Counted from the first letter of the stretch, positions 1 to 9,712 are shown. The stretch: DNA of 64,000 nucleotides from Erythrobacteraceae bacterium WH01K (GCA_027941995.1 CP115966.1:806001-870000), one strand, 5' to 3'. Numbers and translations: made by a program. Notes: a model not told the origin generated them from the letters alone.

Positions 1-786
1 CTGGTCGCAAATGCCGGGATCCGTTTTGACGATGTAACCAACGGCGTCGAGAACGGCGTGGTCCAGGAAGACGACGCGACCAGCCTCAGTTTCGGGCTGC
101 TATGGCGCGGACCTGCGGGCATATCGCCCTATGCCAGCTATGCCGAGAGTTTCGAGCCGGTTGTGGGCGTCGACACGAAAACCGGCAGTCAGCTTCTGCC
201 GCAGGAAGGCCGCCAGTACGAGGTCGGCGTGAAGTACCAGCCACCGGGCGTGAACGCGCTGGTCACCGTCAGCGCGTTCGATATCGAGGTGTCGAACCTG
301 CCCAACCCGGCGGCGCTGGTCGGCGGAAACAGCCAGCAGGAAGGCGTCTCCAAGGTGCGCGGAGTCGAACTGGAGGCCAATGCGCTGCTCGGCGGGCTGA
401 GGCTGGACGGTAATGTCAGCTATCTCGATGCAGAGGACCCCAACGGCCTGCCCCTGACCTCTATCGCCGACTGGCAGGCGTCGCTTTTCGCGCTTTATAC
501 GTTTTCGGGCGCACTGGAAGGTCTCAGCCTCGGTGGCGGCGTGCGCTATGTCGGCGGAAATGAGAGCAACGGCATTTCCGCGCTGGACGGCAGCCTGCTG
601 ACCTACCGTGTCGACGGGCGAACCGTGGGGGACCTGTCGGCGGGATATGATTTCGGCCCGTTCGAACTGCGGATCACCGCGCGTAACGTGACGAACGAGG
701 AATATTATTCCGTCTGCCTCGTGCGGGGCGACTGTTTCCCGGGCGAGAAGCGGAGCATCAACGGCTCGCTCACCTACAACTTCTGA
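1..786 (+). CDS. TonB-dependent siderophore receptor, C-terminal part (5' end outside window)
   Basis: Frame 1 is open from the first base to the TGA at 784-786, so this is the last 261 residues of an outer-membrane receptor whose plug and first strands lie upstream. What is visible is beta-barrel sequence with alternating aromatic and polar residues. It ends in the classic terminal signal: a paired-cysteine stretch (SVCLVRGDCFPGEKR) followed by a last strand closing in Asn-Phe. The Cys-Arg motif and final strand are typical of FhuA/FoxA-type ferric-siderophore receptors. It imports an Fe(III)-siderophore using TonB energy. Its stop overlaps the ATG of the next membrane gene (TGATG), and a PepSY membrane protein follows, a common iron-uptake arrangement. 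The exact ligand cannot be told. Confidence 0.9.
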   Translation: MVANAGIRFDDVTNGVENGVVQEDDATSLSFGLLWRGPAGISPYASYAESFEPVVGVDTKTGSQLLPQEGRQYEVGVKYQPPGVNALVTVSAFDIEVSNLPNPAALVGGNSQQEGVSKVRGVELEANALLGGLRLDGNVSYLDAEDPNGLPLTSIADWQASLFALYTFSGALEGLSLGGGVRYVGGNESNGISALDGSLLTYRVDGRTVGDLSAGYDFGPFELRITARNVTNEEYYSVCLVRGDCFPGEKRSINGSLTYNF

Positions 787-1370
787 TGACCGGGACTGCC
801 ATCATCGCGCTCGCTCTCGTGCTCGCCGTCGCCGGGATTTTCACCTTGCGCATATCCTGGGGCCGGGTTGGGCGGGACGTTCACCTGAACCTCATCGGAT
901 GGAGTCTGTTGGCTGCGGGGACCATCGTAGGCGCGATGAAAGCCGGTGCGTGGGGAATGGCCGTCACAGCAGCGGCCGCGATGATTGCGGCGATCGCCCT
1001 GCTGCTGGTTGCGGCAGCGCGGTCCGATGCCAAGGGGCGGAGCGCCCGGCGGTTGCCACGGCCTGCCTGTGCGGCTTCTCTGCAAAACACTGCGCCGGCA
1101 TGGAGGGGGGCAATCACCTTTGCACTGGCCGGACCAGTGTCGCTGCTGGCGGTCGTTGCGCTGGCGCTCGCGGTGCGGACCAGGATTGTCGGTGCGGGCG
1201 GCGAAGAAGCCGATGCCAATGTCGCGGTCCTCGGTCTCGTCCCGCTTCTCTGGCCGTTCGCTGCGCTGGCGGTGACCATGCCGGCGGGCAGGCTGAAGGG
1301 GGCTGCGGCGCTTCTCGCCATCGGTCTGTGTTCGCTGCCGCTCGCCATGACCGGGGGAGCATCGCTGTGA
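786..1370 (+). CDS. Small multi-pass membrane protein of the siderophore-uptake operon
   Basis: This 194-residue, strongly hydrophobic protein has about five to six predicted membrane segments (around residues 3-20, 35-75, 107-130, 145-165 and 170-190). I recognise no catalytic motif and cannot name a family with confidence. The ATG at 786 overlaps the receptor stop (TGATG), and its own TGA overlaps the GTG start of the PepSY gene (GTGA). The three genes therefore form a translationally coupled unit. Inference: an inner-membrane accessory of siderophore uptake or reduction. Confidence 0.75.
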   Translation: MTGTAIIALALVLAVAGIFTLRISWGRVGRDVHLNLIGWSLLAAGTIVGAMKAGAWGMAVTAAAAMIAAIALLLVAAARSDAKGRSARRLPRPACAASLQNTAPAWRGAITFALAGPVSLLAVVALALAVRTRIVGAGGEEADANVAVLGLVPLLWPFAALAVTMPAGRLKGAAALLAIGLCSLPLAMTGGASL

Positions 1371-2668
1371 GAAAGGGACAAACTGCAGGCCTGGTGCAGG
1401 CATCGCTGCGGGCGCATTCGTCCATCGCCCTTGTCTGCTGCGCGCTCCTTTACCTGATCTGCGTCAGCGGCACGGCCATCGTCCTTTACGAGGAATGGCA
1501 GCGGTTCGAGCAGTCGGAAGCGCCGGAGATGGCATCGATCGATGCTCCGACCGTGCAGCGTGCTGCCGAGAATGTGCTGGCGCACGAAAGCGACCGCGAT
1601 ACGACGACGCATCTCTATGTTCACCTGCCGACGGACGCCTTGCCGCGCACCACGGTCACGACCGATACGCAGGCCTTCCACGTCGACGACAGCGGCGCGA
1701 TCGCGATGCCGGAAGAGAATGCCTGGGCGGAATTCGTTCTTGCCCTGCATTACCGGCTGAACCTGCCGGCGGTCATCGGCATGTCGCTGGTGGGTGCATT
1801 CGGCGCGATGATCGTCGCGCTGTCCATTTCCGGCATCCTTGCCCATCCACGGGTGTTCCGCGATGCGTTTCGCCTTCGTGCGCGGCGGCGCGGCGATGTT
1901 TCGACCATCGACTGGCACAACCGGTTGGCCGTCTGGACCCTGCCGTTCGCACTGGCAACGGCGCTCACCGGATCGATGATCGGCCTGTTCTATGTGAGCG
2001 GGGGCAGCATGGCAGCTGCGGCCTATGGCGGAGACAGCGAAGCGGCGATCGCGCCCATCTTCGGAAGCGAGCCGGAACCCGATGCGGCCCCGGCCGCGCT
2101 TGCCAATACCGTTCCGGCCCTGGAATACATGGCGCGCGAATATCCGGAGGTGCGCCCGTCCTACGTCATCGTCCACGATCCGCAGACGGCCGGCCAGCAT
2201 ATCCAGATCGTCGGGATCCATGCACAGCGGCTGATCTTCGGCGAGTATTACGCATTCGACGGCGATGGCACGTTCACCGGCACGGCGGGCATGGCGGACG
2301 GGACGGTCGGCCAGCAGCTGGCGGCATCGACCTACAACCTGCATTTCGGCAATTACGGCGGGCTGCCGGTGAAGGTCGCCTATATCGTGTTCGGCATCGC
2401 TCTCACCATCGTCGTGGCGACCGGCACGTTCATTTGGCTGAACAAGCGCGAGCGGCGCGGACAGCCCTCCGGCGGCTTACGCGCGGCGTGGTGGGGCATC
2501 GTCGCCGGGGTTCCGGCCGGGCTCGTCACCACGCTTGCAGCGCGGCTTGCGGCCGGAAACGACGCGCCTTTCACGGCGATTTTCTGGCTGACCTGCCTGC
2601 TGGCCGTCGGTTTGGCGCTGGCGGTGCGGAGAAGGGCGGGCGGCTCGCTGTCCCCCTCCCGCGCCTGA
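1367..2668 (+). CDS. PepSY-associated transmembrane protein (putative ferric-siderophore reductase)
   Basis: This 433-residue protein begins at GTG 1367, which overlaps the preceding stop; the frame is open further upstream, but that part would lie inside the previous gene. It shows an N-terminal helix after basic residues (about 22-42), a large periplasmic loop, two helices around residues 130-155 and 185-210 (the second with the HNRLAVW...LTGSMIG pattern of PepSY_TM proteins), another periplasmic domain, and two C-terminal helices. This is the usual layout of PepSY-associated TM proteins encoded next to siderophore receptors. In characterised examples these reduce Fe(III)-siderophore complexes at the inner membrane. 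The context agrees, but the reductase role is inferred. It converges on virB11 with only 12 bases between stops. Confidence 0.85.
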   Translation: MRKGQTAGLVQASLRAHSSIALVCCALLYLICVSGTAIVLYEEWQRFEQSEAPEMASIDAPTVQRAAENVLAHESDRDTTTHLYVHLPTDALPRTTVTTDTQAFHVDDSGAIAMPEENAWAEFVLALHYRLNLPAVIGMSLVGAFGAMIVALSISGILAHPRVFRDAFRLRARRRGDVSTIDWHNRLAVWTLPFALATALTGSMIGLFYVSGGSMAAAAYGGDSEAAIAPIFGSEPEPDAAPAALANTVPALEYMAREYPEVRPSYVIVHDPQTAGQHIQIVGIHAQRLIFGEYYAFDGDGTFTGTAGMADGTVGQQLAASTYNLHFGNYGGLPVKVAYIVFGIALTIVVATGTFIWLNKRERRGQPSGGLRAAWWGIVAGVPAGLVTTLAARLAAGNDAPFTAIFWLTCLLAVGLALAVRRRAGGSLSPSRA

Positions 2669-2680
2669 GCCAACAGGGCG

Positions 2681-3667
2681 TCAGGCGGCACAATCCATGA
2701 TGTCGGTAATGACCCGCTTGCCGTCGCCGTCGCGGCCCAGCTGGACGATGATGTCGATGACGCTGGCCGCGTAATTGCGGGTGTCGTCCAGCGTCAGCCC
2801 GATCCCGGTCTGCATCGCCATGAGCGCCAGTTGGTCGAGCGCCCCGCGCGGTGAATTGGCGTGGATGGTCGAAAAACTGCCGGGATGCCCGGTATTGATG
2901 GCGCGCAGGAACGATATGCATTCCGACCCGCGCAATTCGCCAAGGACCAGCCGGTCGGGACGCAGGCGCAGGGCCGCCTGCAGCAAGTCGTTCGCAGTCA
3001 CCTTGGCCGCGCCGAGTTCGCCCTTCACTGCGACGAGGCCTGCACCGTTTTCTCCCGGCAGGCGCAGTTCCGGCGTATCCTCGACCACGATGACGCGCTC
3101 TCCTGCCGGGATTTCGCCCAGCATCGCATTGAGGAAGGTCGTCTTTCCGGTGCTGGTCCCGCCCGACACGAGGACGGTGCGCCGCTGGCGTATGGCCTCG
3201 CGAAGGAACGCGATCGGCTCTGCCTGCGGATCGGGCACCGGGCCCCGTGTGGCCGAGGCGATCGCGCCGTGATCATAGGCGTCGAGCGGCAGCTCAAGCC
3301 GCCGGTGGCGGCGGATCGCCATGACCCAGTTCTTGCGCGCGGCAGGAGGGCCGCAGAACTGGACGCGGGCCCCGTCAGGCAGGGTTGCACCCAGCAGCGG
3401 ATGCTCGCGGTTGATGCCCTGGTGGCTGACCCGCGCCACCTGCTCCGCCAACCGCTGAACGAGCGTGTCGGTAATGTCCGGTGTCTCGATCCGCTGCATT
3501 CCCTTGCCCGCTTCCTCGACCCAGACTTCGCCCGGGCGATTGACCAGGATTTCGGTTACCGTGTCGCGGTCGAGCCATTCGCGGAACGGGGCGAGGTAAG
3601 CGTCGAGATAGACGCTGCGCTGCTCCGACTGCGGAACGGTGGGGGCTGGATGCAGGTCGCCGGACAT
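2681..3667 (-). CDS. virB11: Type IV secretion ATPase VirB11
   Basis: This 328-residue hexameric traffic ATPase of the T4SS powers pilus assembly and substrate transfer from the cytoplasmic face. The N-terminal domain (about 15-150) carries the INREHP...PDGARVQ signature. The RecA-like domain has Walker A GGTSTGKT at 169-176, an Asp box near 196 (VVEDTPEL), Walker B-like RLVLGELRG at 239-247 and the His box GHPGSFSTIHA at 260-270. Length is normal for VirB11/TrbB. It is the last gene of the virB cluster, 9 bases after virB10. Confidence 0.95.
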   Translation of the reverse strand: MSGDLHPAPTVPQSEQRSVYLDAYLAPFREWLDRDTVTEILVNRPGEVWVEEAGKGMQRIETPDITDTLVQRLAEQVARVSHQGINREHPLLGATLPDGARVQFCGPPAARKNWVMAIRRHRRLELPLDAYDHGAIASATRGPVPDPQAEPIAFLREAIRQRRTVLVSGGTSTGKTTFLNAMLGEIPAGERVIVVEDTPELRLPGENGAGLVAVKGELGAAKVTANDLLQAALRLRPDRLVLGELRGSECISFLRAINTGHPGSFSTIHANSPRGALDQLALMAMQTGIGLTLDDTRNYAASVIDIIVQLGRDGDGKRVITDIMDCAA

Positions 3668-3676
3668 CGGATTGCC

Positions 3677-4849
3677 TCAGCGCGCCACGGCAGCGACGGT
3701 TGAGAAATCCAGATCGCGCGCGGTGAAGACCCGGATCGGTTCGCCCTGCCGCACCCGGATGGTGGGGCCGATCTGGCTGTCCTGCTGCGCGGCGATACCG
3801 GCTGCCGACTGGCTTGCGCCGCCGATGACGACCGACGCGCCGCCCGAACCGACAGCCGACAGGCCGCCGATGACCGACAGCAGCATGGCCGAACCGAAAC
3901 GCTTGAAGAACTTGGAATCCACCTCGCCCGGAAGGCCGGTCGTGCCATCGAAGCCTATGGCGGGCGATTGCAGGTTCACCGACGCTCCGTCGGGACGGAT
4001 GACGCGGGTCCACACGACATAGGCCCGCTTCTGCCCGCCTTGCACGCCGGACTGGTACTGGCCGATCAGACGGCTGGAACGCGGGACGAGGACATTCTTG
4101 CCATCGAAGCTGCGCACGTCCTGGCTGATCACAGCGCGGACATAGCCCGGCACGTCGGTATCGATGGCGGTCTCCAGAATGGCCGGGATCAGCGTCCCTT
4201 GCGTGACGGTGGTCGCGGGATCGGTCATTGCCGTCGCCTGCGCCGGGCCGCCACCGACACCGCCGATGCGGCTGGCAAATTCGGAGGCCGAACCGGCGAC
4301 GCCGCCCGGACTACCCTCGGCTGCGGCTTCTGCCATGGCGGCGACCGGGCCGCTGGCGATGGCGCGGCCGGTGCTGGCATCGAACACCATGGTCGGGCTG
4401 GAATAGGGATTGACCTGCGGAGCGGGAACGCCGCCCGTGCGTGGCATGGCCGACAGGACGGGCTGCGGCGCGGGATCGGCGCGCCGGGGGGCGGCCGCCG
4501 GTCCCGCGGGGCGCGGTCCGGGCTGCGCGATTACGGCTTCCCGAGGCGGCTGCGTCGCCTGCGGAGCCGGAACGGTATCGGCATTGCCGACGCTGGCGGG
4601 CGGTTCCATCCGGGCGCTGTTCATGCTCCACAGGGTGACGGCGCCCAATGCCGCGACAATGGCGATCCCGGCGACCAGGCCCGCCGCATCGGATTTGCCC
4701 TGCTTGCGCGCGACGGCCGGGAAGCTGTTGCGGCTGGCGAGATCGATGATCTCCGCACTCTCACGTTCGCGCGGATCGAAGTCCTCGTCGTTCGCGGCGG
4801 ATGCGTTGCCCGGGTTCTTGCCGGAGGGAAGTCTGGTGGCGAGAGGCAT
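3677..4849 (-). CDS. virB10: Type IV secretion core protein VirB10
   Basis: This protein is 390 residues when started at the ATG at 4849, the first Met after a long open stretch that covers virB9 in another frame. It has a short cytoplasmic N-terminus, one membrane helix near residues 55-75, a Pro/Ala-rich periplasmic linker (about 80-170), and a TrbI/VirB10 beta-barrel domain from about residue 200. That domain includes GTLIPAILETAIDTDVPG, the antenna-like Ala/Ser/Gly-rich helical pair near 310-350, and a C-terminal RQGEPIRVF segment. VirB10 spans the envelope and senses ATP use by VirB4/VirB11 to gate the channel. It lies between virB9 (29-base gap) and virB11. Confidence 0.93.
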   Translation of the reverse strand: MPLATRLPSGKNPGNASAANDEDFDPRERESAEIIDLASRNSFPAVARKQGKSDAAGLVAGIAIVAALGAVTLWSMNSARMEPPASVGNADTVPAPQATQPPREAVIAQPGPRPAGPAAAPRRADPAPQPVLSAMPRTGGVPAPQVNPYSSPTMVFDASTGRAIASGPVAAMAEAAAEGSPGGVAGSASEFASRIGGVGGGPAQATAMTDPATTVTQGTLIPAILETAIDTDVPGYVRAVISQDVRSFDGKNVLVPRSSRLIGQYQSGVQGGQKRAYVVWTRVIRPDGASVNLQSPAIGFDGTTGLPGEVDSKFFKRFGSAMLLSVIGGLSAVGSGGASVVIGGASQSAAGIAAQQDSQIGPTIRVRQGEPIRVFTARDLDFSTVAAVAR

Positions 4850-4878
4850 GATGCGTGGACCTTGAAGGGGAAAGTTCG

Positions 4879-5709
4879 TCAGCGGCGATTGGCGAGGGAC
4901 GCGGAGCCCCGGCCGCCCGGCCTTTGCGTGGCGGTGGAAGGCGGCGCGGCATTCACCAGAGTCGCGCTGTCGTCGCCCAGCCGAAGCACGATTTCCGCCG
5001 GGGTCCCGTCGATCACGATGGTATCGCCGCGTACGGTGAAATTGACCGGTCCCTCGGTGCCTTCGTAATCCTTGACCAGGATGGCGGGGACCGCAGCTCC
5101 GGAAGGCCAGGTGAGATAGGTCGTCTCGCCGTCGTCGAAGGTCTCGCTGGGAAGCAGGCTGGCATCGCCGCTGCCGACCCATGCCGTGTTGACCTTCGCA
5201 GGATCTATGACTGCATAGGGATCGCTGGCCGCCTGCGTTTCGACGGCATTGGGTGATAGCGCCAGCTGTGCGCCGCTGGCCTCCGCACCCGGAGCGGTGT
5301 TCGCTTCGGGTTCTTCGGGATAGGTGAAGGCGAGCAAATAGAGCGGTTTCGCCTTGGGCGCAGCGACCAGGTCGAACAGGTAGGTGTGCTTGTTCGTGAC
5401 CACTGTCATGTTGGTGCGTGCGGTCGGCGTCAGCGGTTTGACGAACAGCAGGTTGGCCCGTTTGTTCGGGGTGACCTGCCATGCCATGGAATCGCCGATC
5501 GCGACATTCTCGATGCTTTCGTCCTCGCCGAAACGGATGGTCGCCTGCACCTTCACCCGCCCTTCGAGACGGACGACTTCCATGGGGTCGTACAGCCGCT
5601 CCACAAGGCGGGCATCCTGCGCCGTGGCGGGCACGGCCGTGGCCGCCGCCGCAAGCGCGAGAGCAGCCATTACCGGGCGGAGCGTTGACGGACGGCCGAC
5701 GCTGATCAT
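4879..5709 (-). CDS. virB9: Type IV secretion core protein VirB9
   Basis: This 276-residue periplasmic/outer-membrane core protein has a clear Sec signal peptide (residues 1-30, ending ATAVPATAQ before DARLVE). The N-terminal VirB9 domain contains the YDPMEVVRLEGR and MAWQVTPNKRANLLFVKP stretches typical of VirB9/TrbG. The C-terminal domain holds FDDGETTYLTWPSGAAVPAI, the usual VirB9 motif. VirB9 normally binds the lipoprotein VirB7, and no virB7 is seen next to it here. The start ATG overlaps the virB6 stop by 4 bases. Confidence 0.93.
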   Translation of the reverse strand: MISVGRPSTLRPVMAALALAAAATAVPATAQDARLVERLYDPMEVVRLEGRVKVQATIRFGEDESIENVAIGDSMAWQVTPNKRANLLFVKPLTPTARTNMTVVTNKHTYLFDLVAAPKAKPLYLLAFTYPEEPEANTAPGAEASGAQLALSPNAVETQAASDPYAVIDPAKVNTAWVGSGDASLLPSETFDDGETTYLTWPSGAAVPAILVKDYEGTEGPVNFTVRGDTIVIDGTPAEIVLRLGDDSATLVNAAPPSTATQRPGGRGSASLANRR

Positions 5710-6929
5710 TTCACTTTCTCCGACATTCGCTGCGGGGCAGGCTTGAACCGCGTTCCGATGCCGGAGGTGCGCTGCACCCCCTTGCTTGCCGGACGAGGGG
5801 TGCTGCCACCGGGATTGTTCGTGATATTGGTAATGCGGGTGCCGCTGCCGCCGTGGCTTATGCCCGGATCATTGGCGGGCATGAGCGGTGCGGCATGAGC
5901 AGGGGAGCCGGCGGCGATCGCCGTACGGCTTGCCAGTGCCTCGTGCGGGGTGCTGGCGACAGGGGTTCTGGGCGATCCGTCCGCCTGCCGCGTTACCTGC
6001 ACGGGCGGGGGAGCGGGGGCGGCCTGCGACTGCCCTTCCGATACATCCTGCACCAGTCCGAACACGCGCCAACCGGCCACCATCGTACCGGTGATCTTCA
6101 GCACCATGACCATCAGCGCGACATGGACCGCGCCGAGCATGAAGAAGGCCATGGCAGGGCGCGCCTCGATCTGGCCCGGCACGGCGGCCAGCGCGCCGAG
6201 GACGGGAACCGCCAGTTCCAGCATGATCGTGCCGGTCAGCACGGCGAACAGCGGGACGAGCGCCAGCATCACCGCGGCCTTCAGCCAGCCGGTGAACAGG
6301 CCGCGCGTGCCATTGAACAGCGCCATGACGACGAAGATCGGCCCCAACGCGACCAGTACGGCCAGCGCAATGCGCGCAGTCACCAGCACACCCACCGTGC
6401 CCAGCATGAACAGCATCGCGCCCAGCCACAGCATGCCCTCGGGCGAAAATGCGGAGACGTCTGCGGTTTCGCCCTGCGCCGCCTCGACCGCGCCGAAGAC
6501 GACATCGACCTTGCCCGCAAAGGTGGCCGTCGCCGAACCGCTGTCGCCGGTCAGGACGCCTGCCAGCCAGTCGGGCGCGCCGATGGTCAGGTTCCACACC
6601 ACGCTCTGATAGGCGACCCAGCTGGTCGCGAAGGTAAGCACCAGGCCGAGCGTGATCATGCGCGGCGTCAATGCGCGCACGCCCAAGGCGGATCGACCGG
6701 TCAGCAGGTTGATGGCGAAGAAGGCGACGTAGAGGGTCAGCAGGATCGTCAGGACGGTAATCAGCGCCCCGTCCGATCCGAACAGGCGGGCAAAGGCATC
6801 GCCCGTGACCTCGGCCGCAACGCAGTCGACGGCGCGCAGGGCAGAGGCTACGCCGCCCGCGGCCTCGTTCACCGCATACTGGCACTGTGCCGGATCGGCC
6901 GCGCCGGGGAAGGATGCGCCCGTGGTCAC
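5706..6929 (-). CDS. virB6: Type IV secretion inner-membrane protein VirB6
   Basis: This 407-residue polytopic protein starts with GTG at 6929, overlapping the virB4 stop (GTGA). A periplasmic N-terminus holds two cysteines (C17, C36). About six to seven hydrophobic segments lie between residues 55 and 300, including a conserved W/GxxD-like stretch near 190-215. The C-terminal 100 residues are low-complexity Pro/Ser/Thr/Gly-rich and cytoplasmic or periplasmic. The pattern and position between virB4 and virB9 identify VirB6/TrbL, the inner-membrane translocation platform. Its last codons overlap virB9 (ATGA). Confidence 0.9.
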   Translation of the reverse strand: MTTGASFPGAADPAQCQYAVNEAAGGVASALRAVDCVAAEVTGDAFARLFGSDGALITVLTILLTLYVAFFAINLLTGRSALGVRALTPRMITLGLVLTFATSWVAYQSVVWNLTIGAPDWLAGVLTGDSGSATATFAGKVDVVFGAVEAAQGETADVSAFSPEGMLWLGAMLFMLGTVGVLVTARIALAVLVALGPIFVVMALFNGTRGLFTGWLKAAVMLALVPLFAVLTGTIMLELAVPVLGALAAVPGQIEARPAMAFFMLGAVHVALMVMVLKITGTMVAGWRVFGLVQDVSEGQSQAAPAPPPVQVTRQADGSPRTPVASTPHEALASRTAIAAGSPAHAAPLMPANDPGISHGGSGTRITNITNNPGGSTPRPASKGVQRTSGIGTRFKPAPQRMSEKVK

Positions 6930-9376
6930 TCTGCCGCCTCGGCAAAGCGTGACGGGGCAGGCGCAGTGCCTGCAGGGAAGTGATCTTCCTGTCCCGGCCA
7001 GTCATAGCCTGTGAGTTCGGGATACCAGTGAGCCGGTTCGTCGCCCGCATAGGCGCGGATCGTATCGAGCTTGCGCACGGTGCTTTCCCGGCCCGAAAGG
7101 ATGGTGAGCACCTCAGGTGCGCCTGAGAGGTCGAGCCGGACGACGACGCTGGCGTCGGGCTGGCGGACCAGGAAACAGCGGCTGTGCGCGGGCAGCGTGC
7201 GGATCAGCGTCAGCTCGTGCGCGGTCAGGCCGAAACCGTCGCAGTAATCTTCCGGCCGGGCGCGGCTATTGGGCATGAACACCATCGTCGCGGTCTGTTC
7301 GACCAGCGCGGTGGAGATGCGGCTGTCCAGCGCGTCGCGGGCGCTTTGGGTGGCAAAGCCGACCAGCGCATTGCGCTTCCTCAGCGTCTTCAGCCAGTCG
7401 CGAATGCGCGCGGCGAAAACCTCGTCGTCCAGAGCCTTCCAACCCTCGTCGATCAGGATCATGGTCGGCTGGCCGTCCAGCCGTTCCTCGATCCGGTGGA
7501 AGAGATACATCATGGTCGGCGTGCGCAGGGCCGGGTTTTCCAGCAGTGCCGTCATGTCGAAGCCGAGCGTGCGGTTCGTCAGGTCCAGCTCGTCGCGCGG
7601 ATTGTCGAACAGCCAGCTATGTTCGCCGCCTTCTATCCAGGCGCTCAGCCGGTCCGCAAGGTCGCCCGGTTCGGGCCGCCGCGCGCCGGACAGCAGTTCG
7701 CGGAAGTTCTTAAGCCGACGAAGGCTGCCGTCGTTTTCGTAGGCGGCGTCCACCGCATGGGCGACGGTCTGCAATTCCTCCGGCCCGTCCGCCTTCAGCA
7801 GCACGCCGAGCCAGCTGCGCAGGAACGCGCGGTTGGCAGCGCTGTCGGGCAGGGCGAGCGGGTTGAAGCCGGTCGGCTCGCCGGCGGAAATCCGGTCGTA
7901 GCGCCCGCCAATGCCGCGTACGAACAGCTCCGCACCGCGGTCCTTGTCGAACAGGATGGTGCGCGGTTTGAACTTCTGCGCCTGCGCGGCGAGGTAGTTC
8001 ATGACCACGGTCTTGCCCGATCCGCTGGGCCCGATGACCGAGAAATTGCCGAGGTCGCCGTGATGGAAATTGAAGAAGAACGGCGTGGAACTGGTCGTTT
8101 CCAGCAGCGTCACCGCGTCGCCCCAGTGATTGCCTTCCGCCTGTCCGAGCGCGAAACCGTGCAAGCTGCCGAAGCTGGCCATGTTGGCCGACGAAATCAT
8201 CGCGCGGCGCACGATGTAATGCTCGTTGCCCGGGAACTGCGCCCAGAAGGCAGGCTCCAGGTTTGTATCCTCGCGCACGACGATGGCGCCGGTATCGGCC
8301 AGTGCAGCGGCGCAGGAGGCGGCTGCGTCGTCGAGCGCGGGCAGCGTATCCTCGCGCACGAGGATCGAGAGGTGATGGTCGCCGAAACCGACCGCCCCAT
8401 TGCCCAGCGCATCGCGGGCCGACAGCATGTCGGCGCGTTCGGCCCGCGCTTCCTCGTCGGCGCTGCGCAGGCGACGCAGGGCCAGGTCCATGCGTTCCCG
8501 AGCAGTCGTGCGTTCGGTCGGCGCGTAGCTTTCCGATACGATCATTTCGTGCGGCAGCCGCAGCATTGCATCGAGCAGGCCCGGGCTGGTTGCGTCGGGA
8601 TAATCCTTCAGGCTGAGGATGGCGGAGAAATCGGGATCGCCCGACCCGCGAAGTTCCATCGCGTCGAGCCCGAAACTGGCGCGGCGATAAGGCAGCATCT
8701 GGCCGATATCGATGCCCTCCGCCGGGCGTCGCACGGGGCGCATCTCGCCGTTGTAGAGCGCCGAAAGCAGTTCCAGGATCTCGTTATTCGTCTTGCCGGC
8801 GGACCCGGCATAGTCCCCCAGCAGGCTGGCGCCATAGGCCTGCAACGAGGCGACGAGGCCTGACGCTGCAGCTTTCAGCGTCCGCAAATCCTTCGCGTCG
8901 GGCTCCGCCACCATTTCCTCGCCTCGGTGGGTGAGCCCCTTCCACTTGCGCGAGGCCTTCTCGGCCCAACCCGCCTTGCCGCGTGCAGGACGGCGGATGA
9001 GGGTGACGAACTGGTCGTTGACGAAAAGCGGCCTTGCGGCGCGGCCCTGGCTCGATCGGTCGTCGATATGCTGGCTCAGCGGGTCGGGAAAGCGCGCATT
9101 GAGATCGACCGACACGCGCCTGCGAACGACGTGATGGACCATGACGAAACGTGCATCGAGGGTGGAGCGAAGAACCACCTCGCGGGTCGCGGCATGGGCG
9201 TTCAGCGCGGCGGTATCTTCCGTCTCGAACAGCAGGCCGGGGACCTGCAGCACGGTCATCAGAGAGCCGTCGCGCAATTGCATCGTATGTTCGTCGACAA
9301 GGCGCAGATAGGGCAGGCGATCCCCGGCCCGCACTTCCTTGTCGCTCCATGCGGCAGCGCCGATCCACTTCTTCAT
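6926..9376 (-). CDS. virB4: Type IV secretion ATPase VirB4
   Basis: This 816-residue ATPase is at the family's usual length. The N-terminal CagE/TrbE/VirB domain runs to about residue 420. The RecA-like domain has Walker A GPSGSGKT at 449-456 and Walker B MILIDEGW with Asp643-Glu644, followed by the conserved TQSARDALDS segment. VirB4 recruits pilin and powers channel assembly from the inner membrane. It ends in an overlap with virB6, and 51 bases separate its start from the virB3 stop. Confidence 0.95.
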   Translation of the reverse strand: MKKWIGAAAWSDKEVRAGDRLPYLRLVDEHTMQLRDGSLMTVLQVPGLLFETEDTAALNAHAATREVVLRSTLDARFVMVHHVVRRRVSVDLNARFPDPLSQHIDDRSSQGRAARPLFVNDQFVTLIRRPARGKAGWAEKASRKWKGLTHRGEEMVAEPDAKDLRTLKAAASGLVASLQAYGASLLGDYAGSAGKTNNEILELLSALYNGEMRPVRRPAEGIDIGQMLPYRRASFGLDAMELRGSGDPDFSAILSLKDYPDATSPGLLDAMLRLPHEMIVSESYAPTERTTARERMDLALRRLRSADEEARAERADMLSARDALGNGAVGFGDHHLSILVREDTLPALDDAAASCAAALADTGAIVVREDTNLEPAFWAQFPGNEHYIVRRAMISSANMASFGSLHGFALGQAEGNHWGDAVTLLETTSSTPFFFNFHHGDLGNFSVIGPSGSGKTVVMNYLAAQAQKFKPRTILFDKDRGAELFVRGIGGRYDRISAGEPTGFNPLALPDSAANRAFLRSWLGVLLKADGPEELQTVAHAVDAAYENDGSLRRLKNFRELLSGARRPEPGDLADRLSAWIEGGEHSWLFDNPRDELDLTNRTLGFDMTALLENPALRTPTMMYLFHRIEERLDGQPTMILIDEGWKALDDEVFAARIRDWLKTLRKRNALVGFATQSARDALDSRISTALVEQTATMVFMPNSRARPEDYCDGFGLTAHELTLIRTLPAHSRCFLVRQPDASVVVRLDLSGAPEVLTILSGRESTVRKLDTIRAYAGDEPAHWYPELTGYDWPGQEDHFPAGTAPAPSRFAEAAE

Positions 9377-9427
9377 GTCTCGCGACCCTCCATCAGGTCT
9401 GGCCGGTGAGGCCGTTAACGGCGCGCA

Positions 9428-9712
9428 TCACGGCGCGTAGCTGTTGCAGCCCCACTGCTTGTGGTTCTTCACCCGCGGGCACTTGCTGACCTTCGTGATC
9501 CAGAGGTCGAAGATGCGCGGTTCGCGCAGGCAGGCGAAATAGCCGATCCCGTGCATGACGGCGGCGGCGGGTAGGGCCAGCCAGCTGCCGGTAATCAGGA
9601 ACACCTCGGTCGTGACCGCGGCGTTGATGATGAAATAATTGTAGGTCACGCCCGCGAACATCTGCGGCCTCGTCAGCGCGCGGTGCACGGGGTGACGGAC
9701 GAGCTGGTCCAT
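9428..9712 (-). CDS. virB3: Type IV secretion protein VirB3
   Basis: This 94-residue inner-membrane protein begins MDQLVRHPVHRALTRPQMFAG and has a hydrophobic region (about 22-60) interpretable as one or two helices, as in VirB3. The ATG at 9712 overlaps the virB2 stop (TGATG); the frame is open upstream but only through virB2. The ...HPVHRALTRP... N-terminus is the VirB3 hallmark. It works with VirB4 in pilus assembly. Confidence 0.9.
   Translation of the reverse strand: MDQLVRHPVHRALTRPQMFAGVTYNYFIINAAVTTEVFLITGSWLALPAAAVMHGIGYFACLREPRIFDLWITKVSKCPRVKNHKQWGCNSYAP

Noticed and set aside
881-2344. 487-codon minus-strand frame opposite the PepSY gene
   Set aside because: Shadow of a GC-rich gene; no domain recognised, and the plus-strand genes overlap neatly as an operon.
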